This document shows positions 43,907-52,949 of a DNA stretch of 64,000 nt, piece after piece. The notes below the pieces were generated by a model that saw only the letters and a program-made list of their open reading frames with translations, searched no databases and was not told the DNA's origin. Origin of the DNA: Bradyrhizobium manausense. Lineage in GTDB: Bacteria; Pseudomonadota; Alphaproteobacteria; Rhizobiales; Xanthobacteraceae. The stretch spans positions 806,001 to 870,000 of the forward strand of contig NZ_JAFCJI010000002.1 in assembly GCF_018131105.1 (NCBI RefSeq), in the 5' to 3' direction. How positions within the stretch are numbered: position 1 is the stretch's first letter; each line of letters begins with the position of its first letter. The position numbers were made by a program, and so were the translations under genes.

Positions 43907-44842
43907 ATGACGATCGCTTCGCCCGCGCCACCTGCCTCCAATCCGGCCAGCTGGCTCAACAACCAGCCTTATCTGCTGCTCAGCCTGAGCTCGCTGTTCT
44001 GGGCCGGCAACATCGTGCTCGCGCGCCATGTCGGCGCGCATGTGCCGCCGCTGACGGTGACCACGATCCGCTGGTTCGGCGTATTCCTGATCCTGCTGCC
44101 GTTCTCGTGGCCGCATCTGAAGCGCGACTGGCCGGCCTTGCGCAAAAGCCTGCCGCTGATGCTGTTCCTGTCGCTGGTCGGCTTCGCCTTCAACAACGCG
44201 ATTTCGTACTGGGCCCTGCAATACACAGAGGCGCTGAACGCGCTGCTGATCCAGTCGGCAGGTCCCCTGTTCGTGGCACTGTGGTCGCTGGTGCTGTTCG
44301 GTGTGCGGCTGACCGGCGGGCAGCTTGCGGGCATCGCGATCTCGCTGATCGGCGTATTGATCATCATCCTGCGCGGCGATCTCGCGGCGCTGGCGAGCAT
44401 CTCGTTCAACAGGGGCGACATCATGTTCGCCTCCTCGCTGGTGGCGTTCGGAATCTACTCCGCCTTCATCCCGCGGCGGCCGAAAGTTCATCAGCTGTCG
44501 TTTCTGTCCTTCACCACCTGCTGCGGCGCCATGATGCTGCTGCCGACGGCGATCTGGGAGGCCTGGAGCGGCAGCGTCATCCAATTCGACGCCGTGACGC
44601 TGATGACGCTCGGCTACATCCTGATCTTCCCCTCGACGCTCGCCTATCTCTTCTTCAACCGCGGCGTCGCGCTGATCGGTCCGAACCGCGCCGCTCCATT
44701 CTTCCATCTGGTGCCAGTGTTCGGCTCGGCGATGGCGATCCTGCTGCTCGGCGAAAAGCTTCAGCCGTTTCACCTGATCGGCTACGCGCTGGTGCTCGTC
44801 GGCGTCGTCATCGCCTCCCGCCAGGGCTCTGCCGTGAAGTAG
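43907..44842 (+). CDS. EamA/DMT-family membrane transporter, copy 2
   Basis: A ten-helix transporter of 311 residues with the same architecture as the product of 37721. The openings correspond: 'WLNNQPYLLLSLSSLFWAGN' here. The second repeat starts 'FNRGDIMFASSLVAFGIYS' and the end is 'FPSTLAYLFFNRGVALIGPN'. Ordinary DMT-family features are present; the substrate is unknown. The ATG at 43907 starts a normal polar head. A minus-strand terminator for the chemoreceptor gene lies 18 bases after its stop. Confidence 0.9.
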   Translation: MTIASPAPPASNPASWLNNQPYLLLSLSSLFWAGNIVLARHVGAHVPPLTVTTIRWFGVFLILLPFSWPHLKRDWPALRKSLPLMLFLSLVGFAFNNAISYWALQYTEALNALLIQSAGPLFVALWSLVLFGVRLTGGQLAGIAISLIGVLIIILRGDLAALASISFNRGDIMFASSLVAFGIYSAFIPRRPKVHQLSFLSFTTCCGAMMLLPTAIWEAWSGSVIQFDAVTLMTLGYILIFPSTLAYLFFNRGVALIGPNRAAPFFHLVPVFGSAMAILLLGEKLQPFHLIGYALVLVGVVIASRQGSAVK

Positions 44843-44860
44843 CCCCGGCGGCTTCAAAAC

Positions 44861-44899
44861 GAAAAAGGTGGGCACGATGCTTGCGCATCACTGCCCACC
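44861..44899 (-). terminator. Rho-independent terminator of the chemoreceptor gene
   Basis: Read on the minus strand, a GGTGGGCA...TGCCCACC hairpin with an inner GATGC/GCATC stem is followed by TTTTTCGTTTT. It lies 22 bases past the stop of the chemoreceptor gene and also separates it from the convergent EamA gene. Confidence 0.85.
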
Positions 44900-44921
44900 C
44901 TACGCAACTCAACGCGAAGAC

Positions 44922-46607
44922 TTACGCCGCGCGGACCTTGGCGAGGAAGCCGTCCACCGCGCTGCGCAGCGCGCCGGACTGGTTGTCCAGCTCGCGGGCG
45001 TTGGTCAGCACGTCGCCGGCCGCCGTGCCGGTCGCTTCGGCGGCCGAGGTAACGCTGCCGATATGGGCGTTGATCTCGCTGGAGCCGGCGGCGACCGACT
45101 GAATGTTGCGGGCGATCTCGCGGGTGGCCTCGCCCTGCTGCTCGATCGAGGACGAAATGCCGGCGGTGATCTCGCTCATCTCGGCGATGGTCTGGGTGAT
45201 GCCGCCGATTGCCGCGACCGCATCGCTGGTCGAGGTCTGCATCGCCGCAACCTGGGCGGAGATTTCTTCGGTGGCCTTGGCGGTCTGGTTGGCCAGCGCC
45301 TTGACTTCTGAAGCGACGACGGCGAAGCCGCGACCGGATTCACCGGCGCGCGCCGCCTCGATGGTGGCGTTGAGCGCGAGCAGGTTGGTCTGCGCCGCGA
45401 TCGAATGAATGAGCTTGACCACCTCGCCGATCTTCTCGGCACCGGTCGAGAGCTCCTGCACCGTGGCGTTGGTACGCTCGGCGTCGCTGACGGCGCGGCT
45501 CGCCACTTCGGTCGAACGCGTCACCTGGCGGGAGATTTCCGCAACCGAGCTCGACAGCTCCTCGGCGGCAGCGGCGACCGTGCCGACATTGCCGGAAGCC
45601 TTTTGCGAGGCCGCACCGACCGTTGCCGCGCGCGACGAGGCGTCGCTGGCGGTCGCCGTCATCGACTGCGCCGTCGACTGCATGCCGGCTGCGGCCGAGG
45701 AGACCGAGCGGACGATGCCGTTGACGCTGCGTTCGAAGTCGTTGGCGATATCTTCCATCGTGTTGCGGCGTTCCGCCGCGGCACGCTCCTTCGCCACTGC
45801 ATCGGTCTTTTCAAGGTCGCGGATGCGGATCGCGTTGTCCTTGAAGATCTGGACGGTCGCCGCCATCGCACCGATCTCGTCATCACGGCCGACGCCGGGG
45901 ATGTCACCCTCGAGCTTGCCGTCGGCAAGATCCTTCATGCGGGTTCCGAGCAGTGCGAGCGGACGGCTGATGCTGCGGCCGATCATCCAGGCGATCGAGC
46001 CGGCGACGATGCCGATGCCGAGGATTGCGAGGCCGAGCAACCAGGCGATCGGGCGCATCTTGGCGTCGAGATCGTCGAGATAGACGCCGGTGCCGACAAA
46101 CATGTTCCAGCCGGGGATCGCAACCGCGTAGGACAGCTTGCGGATCGGCGTCTCCTGGCCCGGCTTCATGTATTCATACCGCAGCGTGACATCGCCGTGG
46201 GCGGCAACGCCGTCGCGCAGCTCGCGCGCCAGCTTGCGGCCATTGGTTTCGATATCGAGACGATTGGTGCCGATCTGCTTCGGATCCGGCGCGGAGACAG
46301 TGATGCCGTCCATCGTGTAGGCGAAGACGTAGCCGGCGCCCTTGTCGTAGGTCAGGGTCACGGCGCGGTGGCCGAACTCGGCAATCGCGGCATCCTTGGT
46401 CATGTGGCCGGCGTCGACCTGCTTTTGCAGCCCGATGGCCATGTTGCGCGCCATTTCGGCCATCGCCTTGCTCTGCTCGAAGCGGGCATTGACCATCTCG
46501 CCCTGCATCAGGTAGCCCGCGAGGAGACCCGCGACACACAGGCCGAGTAGCGTCACCCCCACCAGAATGCCGAGTTTGGGGGTAATCTTCAGGTTGGTCA
46601 GCTTCAC
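44922..46607 (-). CDS. Methyl-accepting chemotaxis protein with Cache sensor
   Basis: A 561-residue receptor. An N-terminal membrane helix (about residues 12-35) precedes a periplasmic single-Cache domain, with 'TKDAAIAEFGHRAVTLTYDK' and 'GWNMFVGTGVYLDDLDAKM'. The second membrane helix is near residues 180-200, followed by HAMP. The methyl-accepting domain carries the tip hairpin 'AAQTNLLALNATIEAARAGE'. It senses small organic acids or similar ligands by family analogy. No pentapeptide tether is seen at the C-terminus. GTG at 46607 looks like the start; the open frame extends to 46640. Confidence 0.93.
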   Translation of the reverse strand: MKLTNLKITPKLGILVGVTLLGLCVAGLLAGYLMQGEMVNARFEQSKAMAEMARNMAIGLQKQVDAGHMTKDAAIAEFGHRAVTLTYDKGAGYVFAYTMDGITVSAPDPKQIGTNRLDIETNGRKLARELRDGVAAHGDVTLRYEYMKPGQETPIRKLSYAVAIPGWNMFVGTGVYLDDLDAKMRPIAWLLGLAILGIGIVAGSIAWMIGRSISRPLALLGTRMKDLADGKLEGDIPGVGRDDEIGAMAATVQIFKDNAIRIRDLEKTDAVAKERAAAERRNTMEDIANDFERSVNGIVRSVSSAAAGMQSTAQSMTATASDASSRAATVGAASQKASGNVGTVAAAAEELSSSVAEISRQVTRSTEVASRAVSDAERTNATVQELSTGAEKIGEVVKLIHSIAAQTNLLALNATIEAARAGESGRGFAVVASEVKALANQTAKATEEISAQVAAMQTSTSDAVAAIGGITQTIAEMSEITAGISSSIEQQGEATREIARNIQSVAAGSSEINAHIGSVTSAAEATGTAAGDVLTNARELDNQSGALRSAVDGFLAKVRAA

Positions 46608-46868
46608 GGGATGGACTCCGGAGAAAAGGGGTACGGGCACGCGAGTGAAACGATCGAGATTGAATCAACTCTTAGTGTCGGACCCCTTAGCAAGTTACTT
46701 ACACGCCTCCGTAGAAGCCCGGACGATGCCGCCAAATCGGGCAATTTATCTTGGAGTCAGCAACCGGGAATTGTACGCGCCCGCGACGATTTCGCGTAAA
46801 AGACGCAAAGGCCCGTTCAAAAGGTGCGGGTCACAACAAGAACCGACAAACCAAATCGGGAGCAGGAA

Positions 46869-47912
46869 ATGCCGAAATACAGGGTGGTGACGCCGAAGGG
46901 CGCGAGCTTCACGGTCGCTGGCAGCGATTATTCGTACGAGCGCGAGGCGCTCGATCCGATCGATGCCGAGATCGTCGAGGCGCCGGCCAACGAGGCGGAA
47001 TTCATCGCCGCCGCGAAAAATGCCGATGCGATCTACGCCAAGGGCATCCCGATCTCCAAGACCATCATCGACGCGCTGGAGAGCTGCAAGGTCATCACGC
47101 TCGGCTCGGTCGGCGTCGACAGCGTCGACGTGAAGGCCGCGACCGCGCGCGGCATTCCCGTCACCAACATTCCCGACACCTTCATCGAGGAGGTCGCCGA
47201 CCACGCCATGATGTTGCTGCTGTCGGGCTTCCGCCGCCTGGTCGAGCAGGACAAGATGGTGCGCACCGGTCGCTGGGCCGAGGGCCGGCCGGCGCTCCTG
47301 AAGGTTCCGCGGCTGATGGGCCAGACGCTCGGCTTCGTCTCGTTCGGTCGCGTCGCGCGTGCGGTAGCGAAGCGCGCCGCTCCCTTCGGCCTGCGCATGA
47401 TGGCCTACGACCCCTTCATCCAGGAAACGCTGATGTGGGACCACGGCGTCATCCCGGCCACGCTGAACGAGGTGCTGTCGCAATCCGACTTCGTCTCGAT
47501 GCACGCACCCGCCCGGCCCGAAGTGCATCACATGCTGACCGAGAAGCATTTTCGGCAGATGAAGAAGGGCTCGATCTTCATCAACACCGGGCGCGGCGCG
47601 ACGGTGGACGAGGAAAGCCTGATCAAGGCGCTGCAGGAGGGCTGGATCGCGCATGCCGCCCTCGACGTGCTGGAGAAGGAACCGCCGTCGCACAACAACC
47701 CGATCCTCAGCATGGAGAACGTGACCCTGACCGCCCATGTCGCCTCCGCCTCGGCACGGTTCGACGAAGCGCGCAAGCGCCGGGTAGGCTACGAATTGTC
47801 ACTGGTGCTTCAGGGCATGTGGCCGGTAAGCTGCGTGAACCCGTCGGTGCTGCAAGACACCGCGCTCCGCCGCTGGCAACCTGTCGGCATGGACCGCGGA
47901 CCGAACAGCTAA
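46869..47912 (+). CDS. D-2-hydroxyacid dehydrogenase family protein
   Basis: A 347-residue NAD-dependent dehydrogenase of the phosphoglycerate-dehydrogenase-like family (also called C-terminal-binding-protein type). It has 'VITLGSVGVDSVDVKAATA', a nucleotide-binding part written 'MGQTLGFVSFGRVARAVAK', and the later segments 'FINTGRGATVDEESLIKAL' and 'AALDVLEKEPPSHNNPILSM'. In the dinucleotide motif the usual GxGxxG becomes 'GFVSFG', so the first Gly is present but the pattern is altered. A GGAGCAGGAA site precedes the ATG. It begins the likely operon with the ABC importer genes that follow. Confidence 0.9.
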   Translation: MPKYRVVTPKGASFTVAGSDYSYEREALDPIDAEIVEAPANEAEFIAAAKNADAIYAKGIPISKTIIDALESCKVITLGSVGVDSVDVKAATARGIPVTNIPDTFIEEVADHAMMLLLSGFRRLVEQDKMVRTGRWAEGRPALLKVPRLMGQTLGFVSFGRVARAVAKRAAPFGLRMMAYDPFIQETLMWDHGVIPATLNEVLSQSDFVSMHAPARPEVHHMLTEKHFRQMKKGSIFINTGRGATVDEESLIKALQEGWIAHAALDVLEKEPPSHNNPILSMENVTLTAHVASASARFDEARKRRVGYELSLVLQGMWPVSCVNPSVLQDTALRRWQPVGMDRGPNS

Positions 47913-48002
47913 GACGGCAGGCCGCAAATCGCGGTTGAAAGCAGGAAACGGCCCTTCACCGGCGATCAACGCCGGGAAGGGAGCCATCATAGGGAGGAAC
48001 TG

Positions 48003-49346
48003 ATGAGGAACGACATCACACGTCGTGATGCCTTGGCGCTGGGCCTATCCGCTGCGACCGTTGCGGCCACTGGTGTTGCAGCGCACGCTCAATCCGCGAT
48101 CAAGGCGGCCGACGTCCCCGCACCGAAACTGCCGATTGAGAAGGGCGCGACGCTCCGCATGCTGCGGCCGGTCCGCTTCGTCCAGGCCGACGAGGACGTG
48201 TTCCGCGCCAATGCGGCAAAGTTCACCAAGGAGACCGGCGTCGAGATCAAGGTCGACTTCGTCGGCTGGGAGGACATCAACCAGCAGACGGCGGTGACCG
48301 CCAATTCCGGCGCCGGCCCCGACATCATCATCGGCTTCTCCGACGCGCCGCACATCTATATCGACAAGCTGATCGAGCTCACCGACGTCGCCGACTATCT
48401 CGGCAAGAAATATGGCGGCTGGCAGAACCTGGCGAAGGCCTATGGCAAGAAGGCCAAGAGCGATACCTGGATCGGACTCCCGTTCGGGGCCTCCGGCGGA
48501 CCGCTGATCTATCGCAAGTCCGTTCTCAAATCCGTCGGGTTCGACAAGGCGCCGGACGACCTTCCTGGATTCATGGACCTCTGCAAGAAGCTGCAGAAGG
48601 CCGGCAAGCCCGCCGGCTTTGCGCTCGGCAATGCCGTCGGCGACGGCAACGGTTTTGCGGACTGGATGATGTGGTCGCACAACGCTTCATTGCTGGACGA
48701 AGAGGGCAACGTCACCATCAACAGCAAGGAGACCATCGCGGCGCTGAACTACGTGAAGGAGCTCTATCCGACCTTCATCGCGGGCACGCCGTCGTGGAAC
48801 GACGTCAGCAACAACCGCGCCTATTCCTCGCAGGAAATCGCGCTGACGGCGAACGGCGTCTCGCTGTACTTCTCGCTGAAGAACGATCCGGCGACGGCGG
48901 CAATTGCCGAGGATTCCGAACATCAGCCATTGCCGAAAGGTCTTGCACCGGTCTCGCCGATGTCCGGACTGACGCTGAACGCCATGGTGTTCAAGCACAG
49001 CCAGTACCCCAACGCCGCCAAGGCCTTCCTGCAATACATGTTGGAAAAGGACCAGTACGAACCGTGGCTCAACGCCAATAGCGGCTACTGGTCGCAACCG
49101 CTGGCAGCCTATGCCGACGCGGCGGTGTGGAAGGGCGACCCCAAGGTCGCGATCTTCAAAGACACCATGAACAGCAAGTATTACGCCGGCTACAAGGGTC
49201 CGATTTCGACCGCCACCGGTGCGGTTCGCGCGGACTATGTCACGGTGCAGATGTTCGCCTCGGTCGCAACGGGCGCTGCAACGCCTGAGGCCGCTGCAGC
49301 GGAGGCAGAGCAGCGCTGCAAGCGCTACTTCCGGCGCCAGAGATAG
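48003..49346 (+). CDS. ABC transporter extracellular solute-binding protein (sugar type)
   Basis: The 447-residue protein has a twin-arginine-like signal ('ITRRDALALGLSAATVAA') cleaved near 'AAHAQ' and belongs to the family 1 sugar-binding proteins. Typical segments are 'VEIKVDFVGWEDINQQTAVT', 'GAGPDIIIGFSDAPHIYIDK' and 'LPFGASGGPLIYRKSVLKS'. It delivers an unknown carbohydrate or polyol to the two permeases encoded next. It starts 90 bases after the dehydrogenase gene. Ligand specificity is not evident. Confidence 0.93.
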   Translation: MRNDITRRDALALGLSAATVAATGVAAHAQSAIKAADVPAPKLPIEKGATLRMLRPVRFVQADEDVFRANAAKFTKETGVEIKVDFVGWEDINQQTAVTANSGAGPDIIIGFSDAPHIYIDKLIELTDVADYLGKKYGGWQNLAKAYGKKAKSDTWIGLPFGASGGPLIYRKSVLKSVGFDKAPDDLPGFMDLCKKLQKAGKPAGFALGNAVGDGNGFADWMMWSHNASLLDEEGNVTINSKETIAALNYVKELYPTFIAGTPSWNDVSNNRAYSSQEIALTANGVSLYFSLKNDPATAAIAEDSEHQPLPKGLAPVSPMSGLTLNAMVFKHSQYPNAAKAFLQYMLEKDQYEPWLNANSGYWSQPLAAYADAAVWKGDPKVAIFKDTMNSKYYAGYKGPISTATGAVRADYVTVQMFASVATGAATPEAAAAEAEQRCKRYFRRQR

Positions 49347-49365
49347 CGACCGGCGACAAAGCAAC

Positions 49366-49451
49366 CGTCATTGCGAGCGAAGCGAAGCAATCCAGTCCAT
49401 CCGTAAGGTTACAGCCTGGATTGCTTCGTCGCTTCGCTCCTCGCAATGACG
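49366..49451. repeat. Dispersed inverted repeat inside the ABC operon
   Basis: About 30-base arms (CGTCATTGCGAGCGAAGCGA... and its near complement ending GCAATGACG) enclose a short spacer between the binding-protein and first permease genes. This unit recurs widely in Bradyrhizobium. As an mRNA hairpin it may stabilise the upstream message and lower permease expression. Confidence 0.85.
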
Positions 49452-49485
49452 GGTGTGGTGACTCATAAGACAGGACAACGCCCTG

Positions 49486-50442
49486 ATGTCCGTGACCGCC
49501 CTCTCCTCTCCCGAACTCGCGCAAAGGCAGCCGAACTGGCTGGTCCGCCTGTTCGATTACAAGCCATTCCTGGTCACGATGTGCCTGGCACCCGCGATCG
49601 GTCTGCTTGCAGTGTTCCTGACCTATCCGCTGGGGCTCGGCATCTGGCTCGCCTTCACCGACACCACGATCGGCCGGAAGGGCATCTTCATCGGTCTCGA
49701 GAACTTCCAATATCTGCTCACGGATCCCCTGTGGTGGAACGCGGTGTTCTACAGCGTGGTCTACACGGCAATCGCGACCTTCGGGAAGTTCGCGCTCGGC
49801 TTCTGGCTCGCGCTGCTGCTCAATAATCATTTTCCGTTCAAGAGTCTCTTGCGCGCGATCGTCCTGTTGCCCTGGATCGTGCCGACGGTGCTCTCGGCGC
49901 TGGCGTTCTGGTGGATCTACGATCCGCAGTTCTCGATCATCTCCTATCTGCTGGTCGACGTGCTGCATTGGCGCACGAGCAATGTCGACTTCCTCGGGTC
50001 GCCGTGGCCGGCACGGTTCTCGCTGATCGCCGCCAACATCTGGCGCGGCATCCCCTTCGTTGCGATTTCGCTGCTGGCGGGTCTGCAGACCATTTCGCCC
50101 TCGCTCTACGAGGCCGCCATGCTCGACGGCGCGAGCGCCTGGCAGCGCTTCCGCTATATCACCTTCCCGATGATGATGCCGATCCTCGCCATCGTCATGA
50201 CCTTCTCGATCATCTTCACCTTCACCGACTTCCAGCTGGTCTACGCCATCACCCGCGGCGGGCCGGTCAACTCGACCCACCTGCTGGCAACGCTGGCGTT
50301 CCAGCGCGGCATCGCCGGCGGCGAGCTCGGCGAAGGAGCCGCGATCGCGGTGTCGATGATCCCGTTCCTGGTGTTCGCGACGCTGTTTTCCTATTTCGGC
50401 CTGGCGCGCCGCAAATGGCAGCAGGGAGAGGCCAATGACTGA
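49486..50442 (+). CDS. ABC transporter permease (sugar type, MalF-like)
   Basis: A 318-residue inner-membrane protein with about six helices. The first contains 'FLVTMCLAPAIGLLAVFLTY', and the cytoplasmic EAA loop is 'YEAAMLDGASAWQRFRYITF'. It pairs with the permease encoded next. The start overlaps no other gene and follows the repeat; its end overlaps the next gene by eight bases, indicating coupled translation. It would need an ATPase, which this window does not encode nearby. Confidence 0.95.
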   Translation: MSVTALSSPELAQRQPNWLVRLFDYKPFLVTMCLAPAIGLLAVFLTYPLGLGIWLAFTDTTIGRKGIFIGLENFQYLLTDPLWWNAVFYSVVYTAIATFGKFALGFWLALLLNNHFPFKSLLRAIVLLPWIVPTVLSALAFWWIYDPQFSIISYLLVDVLHWRTSNVDFLGSPWPARFSLIAANIWRGIPFVAISLLAGLQTISPSLYEAAMLDGASAWQRFRYITFPMMMPILAIVMTFSIIFTFTDFQLVYAITRGGPVNSTHLLATLAFQRGIAGGELGEGAAIAVSMIPFLVFATLFSYFGLARRKWQQGEAND

Positions 50443-51337
50443 TACTGTCGCACAAGCCTCGACCGTAGCTGATGCGAAGGCGGCGCCCGACACCATGGCC
50501 TGGGATTCCGGGCTGCGCCGGCTGATGATGATCTATCTGCCGCTCGGCTGCTTCGTGCTGATCCTGCTGTTTCCGTTCTACTGGATGGCGATCACGTCGT
50601 TCAAACCGAACGCGGAGCTGCTGAACTACAAGGAGCATAATCCGTTCTGGATCACCTCGCCGACGCTGGCGCACATCAAGCACCTGCTGTTCGATACCTC
50701 GTACCCGCGCTGGCTGTGGACGACGATGCTGGTCGCGATCGGGGCGACCACGCTGTCGCTGGTTGCGAGCACGCTGGCTGCCTATGCGATCGAACGCCTG
50801 CGCTTTCGCGGCAGTCCTTATGTCGGTCTCGGCATTTATCTGGCCTATCTGGTGCCCCCGTCGATCCTGTTCATCCCGCTCGCGACGGTGGTGGTGCAGT
50901 TCGGCCTGTTCGACTCGCCGCTTGCCCTGATCCTGGTCTATCCGACCTTCCTGGTGCCGTTCTGCACCTGGCTCCTGATCGGCTATTTCAAGTCGATCCC
51001 CTACGAGCTCGAGGAATGCGCACTGGTCGACGGCGCCACAAGGTTGCAGATCCTGCGGCGGATCACGCTGCCGCTCGCGGTGCCCGGCCTGATCTCGGCC
51101 GGCATCTTCTCCTTCACGCTGTCCTGGAACGAGTTCATCTACGCGCTCGCCTTCATCCAGAGCGGCGCCAACAAGACTGTGCCGGTGGCGATCCTGACCG
51201 AGCTCATCACCGGCGACGTCTATCAGTGGGGCGCGCTGATGGCGGGCTCGCTGCTCGGCTCGCTGCCGGTTGCGATCTTCTACTCGCTGTTTGTGGATTA
51301 CTACGTGTCTTCGCTGACCGGCGCGGTAAAGGAGTAA
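50435..51337 (+). CDS. ABC transporter permease (sugar type, MalG-like)
   Basis: A 300-residue permease partner with six probable helices. Segments include 'LGCFVLILLFPFYWMAITS', 'YELEECALVDGATRLQILRR' (the EAA loop) and 'NEFIYALAFIQSGANKTVPV'. It matches the second permease of carbohydrate importers. Its start overlaps the previous gene. No ATP-binding gene follows; the next gene, 84 bases later, is a phytase-like esterase. Confidence 0.95.
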   Translation: MTDTVAQASTVADAKAAPDTMAWDSGLRRLMMIYLPLGCFVLILLFPFYWMAITSFKPNAELLNYKEHNPFWITSPTLAHIKHLLFDTSYPRWLWTTMLVAIGATTLSLVASTLAAYAIERLRFRGSPYVGLGIYLAYLVPPSILFIPLATVVVQFGLFDSPLALILVYPTFLVPFCTWLLIGYFKSIPYELEECALVDGATRLQILRRITLPLAVPGLISAGIFSFTLSWNEFIYALAFIQSGANKTVPVAILTELITGDVYQWGALMAGSLLGSLPVAIFYSLFVDYYVSSLTGAVKE

Positions 51338-51421
51338 CCGGCCGCTGCGACGTTTGGCCCGGCTTCACAAAACTGCAATCTGCGATCCGCATAAGGCGTC
51401 GTCCGCTAACAGGAGACGCAC

Positions 51422-52777
51422 ATGCGCGCGACTTTTCTCGGCACCGTCGCAACGATCATTCTCACCGCGAGCACCGCGCTCGCGCAGAGCGAAGGTGAAT
51501 TCCCGGCCAAGCTCGCCGGCCACGTGGTGATGCCGGCCGCGACCTTCATCGATGCCCCGGCCGATGCGCCGGCCGATCTCAAGACCTCGGGCAAGTACAC
51601 CACCGGCAAGCGGGTCGACGCGCTCGGCACCGTGATGGGCAAGTCCGCCGAACGTCCGACCGGCGTCTCGCTGCCGTTCAAGGGCCAGCCGCTGCAGGGC
51701 CATTCCGGCATCAAGAAAATGGCTGACGGCACCTTCTGGGTCATCACCGACAACGGCATGGGCGCGCGCGCCAATTCGATGGACTCGATGCTGTACCTGA
51801 ACCACTACAAGATGGATTGGGCGGGCGGCAAGATCGAGCGCCAGGAGACCGTGTTCCTGCATGACCCCGACAAGAAGGTGCCGTTTCGCATCGTCCACGA
51901 GGATACGGAGAAGCGCTATCTCACCGGCGCCGATTTCGACACCGAAGGCTTTCAGATCATCGGCGACACGTTCTGGATCGGTGACGAGTTCGGCCCCTAC
52001 GTGCTGAAAGCCGACAAGTCAGGCAAGATCCTCGCGGTGTTCGAGACCATCGCCGATGGCAAGCCGGTGCGCTCGCCAGATCATTGGGCGGTGGCGACCC
52101 CGGGCGCGCCCGGCGCGACCTACACCAACGTCAATCTGCGGCGCTCCAAGGGCTTTGAGGGCTTTGCCTCGTCCAAGGACGGCAAATTCCTCTACGGCCT
52201 GCTCGAAGGCCCGCTGTGGGATGCCGACAAGAAGGACTGGGAGCGGGTTGACGGCAAGGAAGCCTCCCGCATCCTCGAATTCGACGTCGCCGCCGAAAAA
52301 TTCACCGGCCGCTACTGGCAGTACGTGTTCGAGCAGAACGGCAATGCCATCGGCGACTTCAACATGATCGACCCGAGCGCGGGTCTCGTCATCGAGCGCG
52401 ACAATGGCGAAGGCACGCCCGACAAGGCCTGCCCGGCCGGCACCCGCAGCGAGAACTGCTTCCCTGACATCGCTAAGTTCAAGCGCATCTACAAGATCGA
52501 GCTCACCGACGCCAATGTCGGCAAGCCCGTGCGCAAGATCGGCTATATCGACCTCTTGAAAATCCAGGACCCCGACAAGAAGGCCCGCAAGCCGCTTAAT
52601 GATGGCGTCTACACCTTCCCGTTCTTCACCATCGAGAACGTCGATCGCGTCGACGACACCCACATCATCGTCGGCAACGACAACAATTTGCCGTTCTCGT
52701 CCAGCCGCGATCCCAACAAGGCCGACGACGACGAGTTCATGCTGCTCGACGTCGCCGACTTCCTGAAGGCGAAGTAA
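51422..52777 (+). CDS. Exported esterase-like (phytase-family) beta-propeller protein
   Basis: The 451-residue protein has a signal peptide (residues 1-22, 'GTVATIILTASTALAQ') and the 'esterase-like activity of phytase' fold. Typical are 'GHSGIKKMADGTFWVITDNG', 'GDTFWIGDEFGPYVLKADKS' and 'RSKGFEGFASSKDGKFLYG'. These Ca-dependent periplasmic proteins may cleave phosphate or ester bonds; the exact reaction is not known. It lies 84 bases after the permeases on the same strand, so it may process a substrate that the importer then takes up. Confidence 0.87.
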   Translation: MRATFLGTVATIILTASTALAQSEGEFPAKLAGHVVMPAATFIDAPADAPADLKTSGKYTTGKRVDALGTVMGKSAERPTGVSLPFKGQPLQGHSGIKKMADGTFWVITDNGMGARANSMDSMLYLNHYKMDWAGGKIERQETVFLHDPDKKVPFRIVHEDTEKRYLTGADFDTEGFQIIGDTFWIGDEFGPYVLKADKSGKILAVFETIADGKPVRSPDHWAVATPGAPGATYTNVNLRRSKGFEGFASSKDGKFLYGLLEGPLWDADKKDWERVDGKEASRILEFDVAAEKFTGRYWQYVFEQNGNAIGDFNMIDPSAGLVIERDNGEGTPDKACPAGTRSENCFPDIAKFKRIYKIELTDANVGKPVRKIGYIDLLKIQDPDKKARKPLNDGVYTFPFFTIENVDRVDDTHIIVGNDNNLPFSSSRDPNKADDDEFMLLDVADFLKAK

Positions 52778-52796
52778 GACGAGCTCTCTCAACACG

Positions 52797-52900
52797 GTCG
52801 TCGCCCGGCCTGACCGGGCGACCCAGTACGCAGCGGCTGTCGTGTGACACGGATAGGCCACAGTGTATTGGATGCCCCGCTTTCGCAGGGACAGAGAGCA
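52797..52900. repeat. Dispersed intergenic repeat with short palindrome
   Basis: The hairpin GTCGCCCGG / CCGGGCGAC, then a segment that includes CCCAGTACGCAGCGGCTG and TATTGGATGCCCCGC, matches a Bradyrhizobium intergenic element known to me in outline. It fills the convergent gap after the esterase gene. Its exact ends are uncertain. Confidence 0.6.
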
Positions 52901-52949
52901 TGATGCGGAGCGAGGTAAGAAAGCGCAGCACCTCGCTACATGCCGCGCC

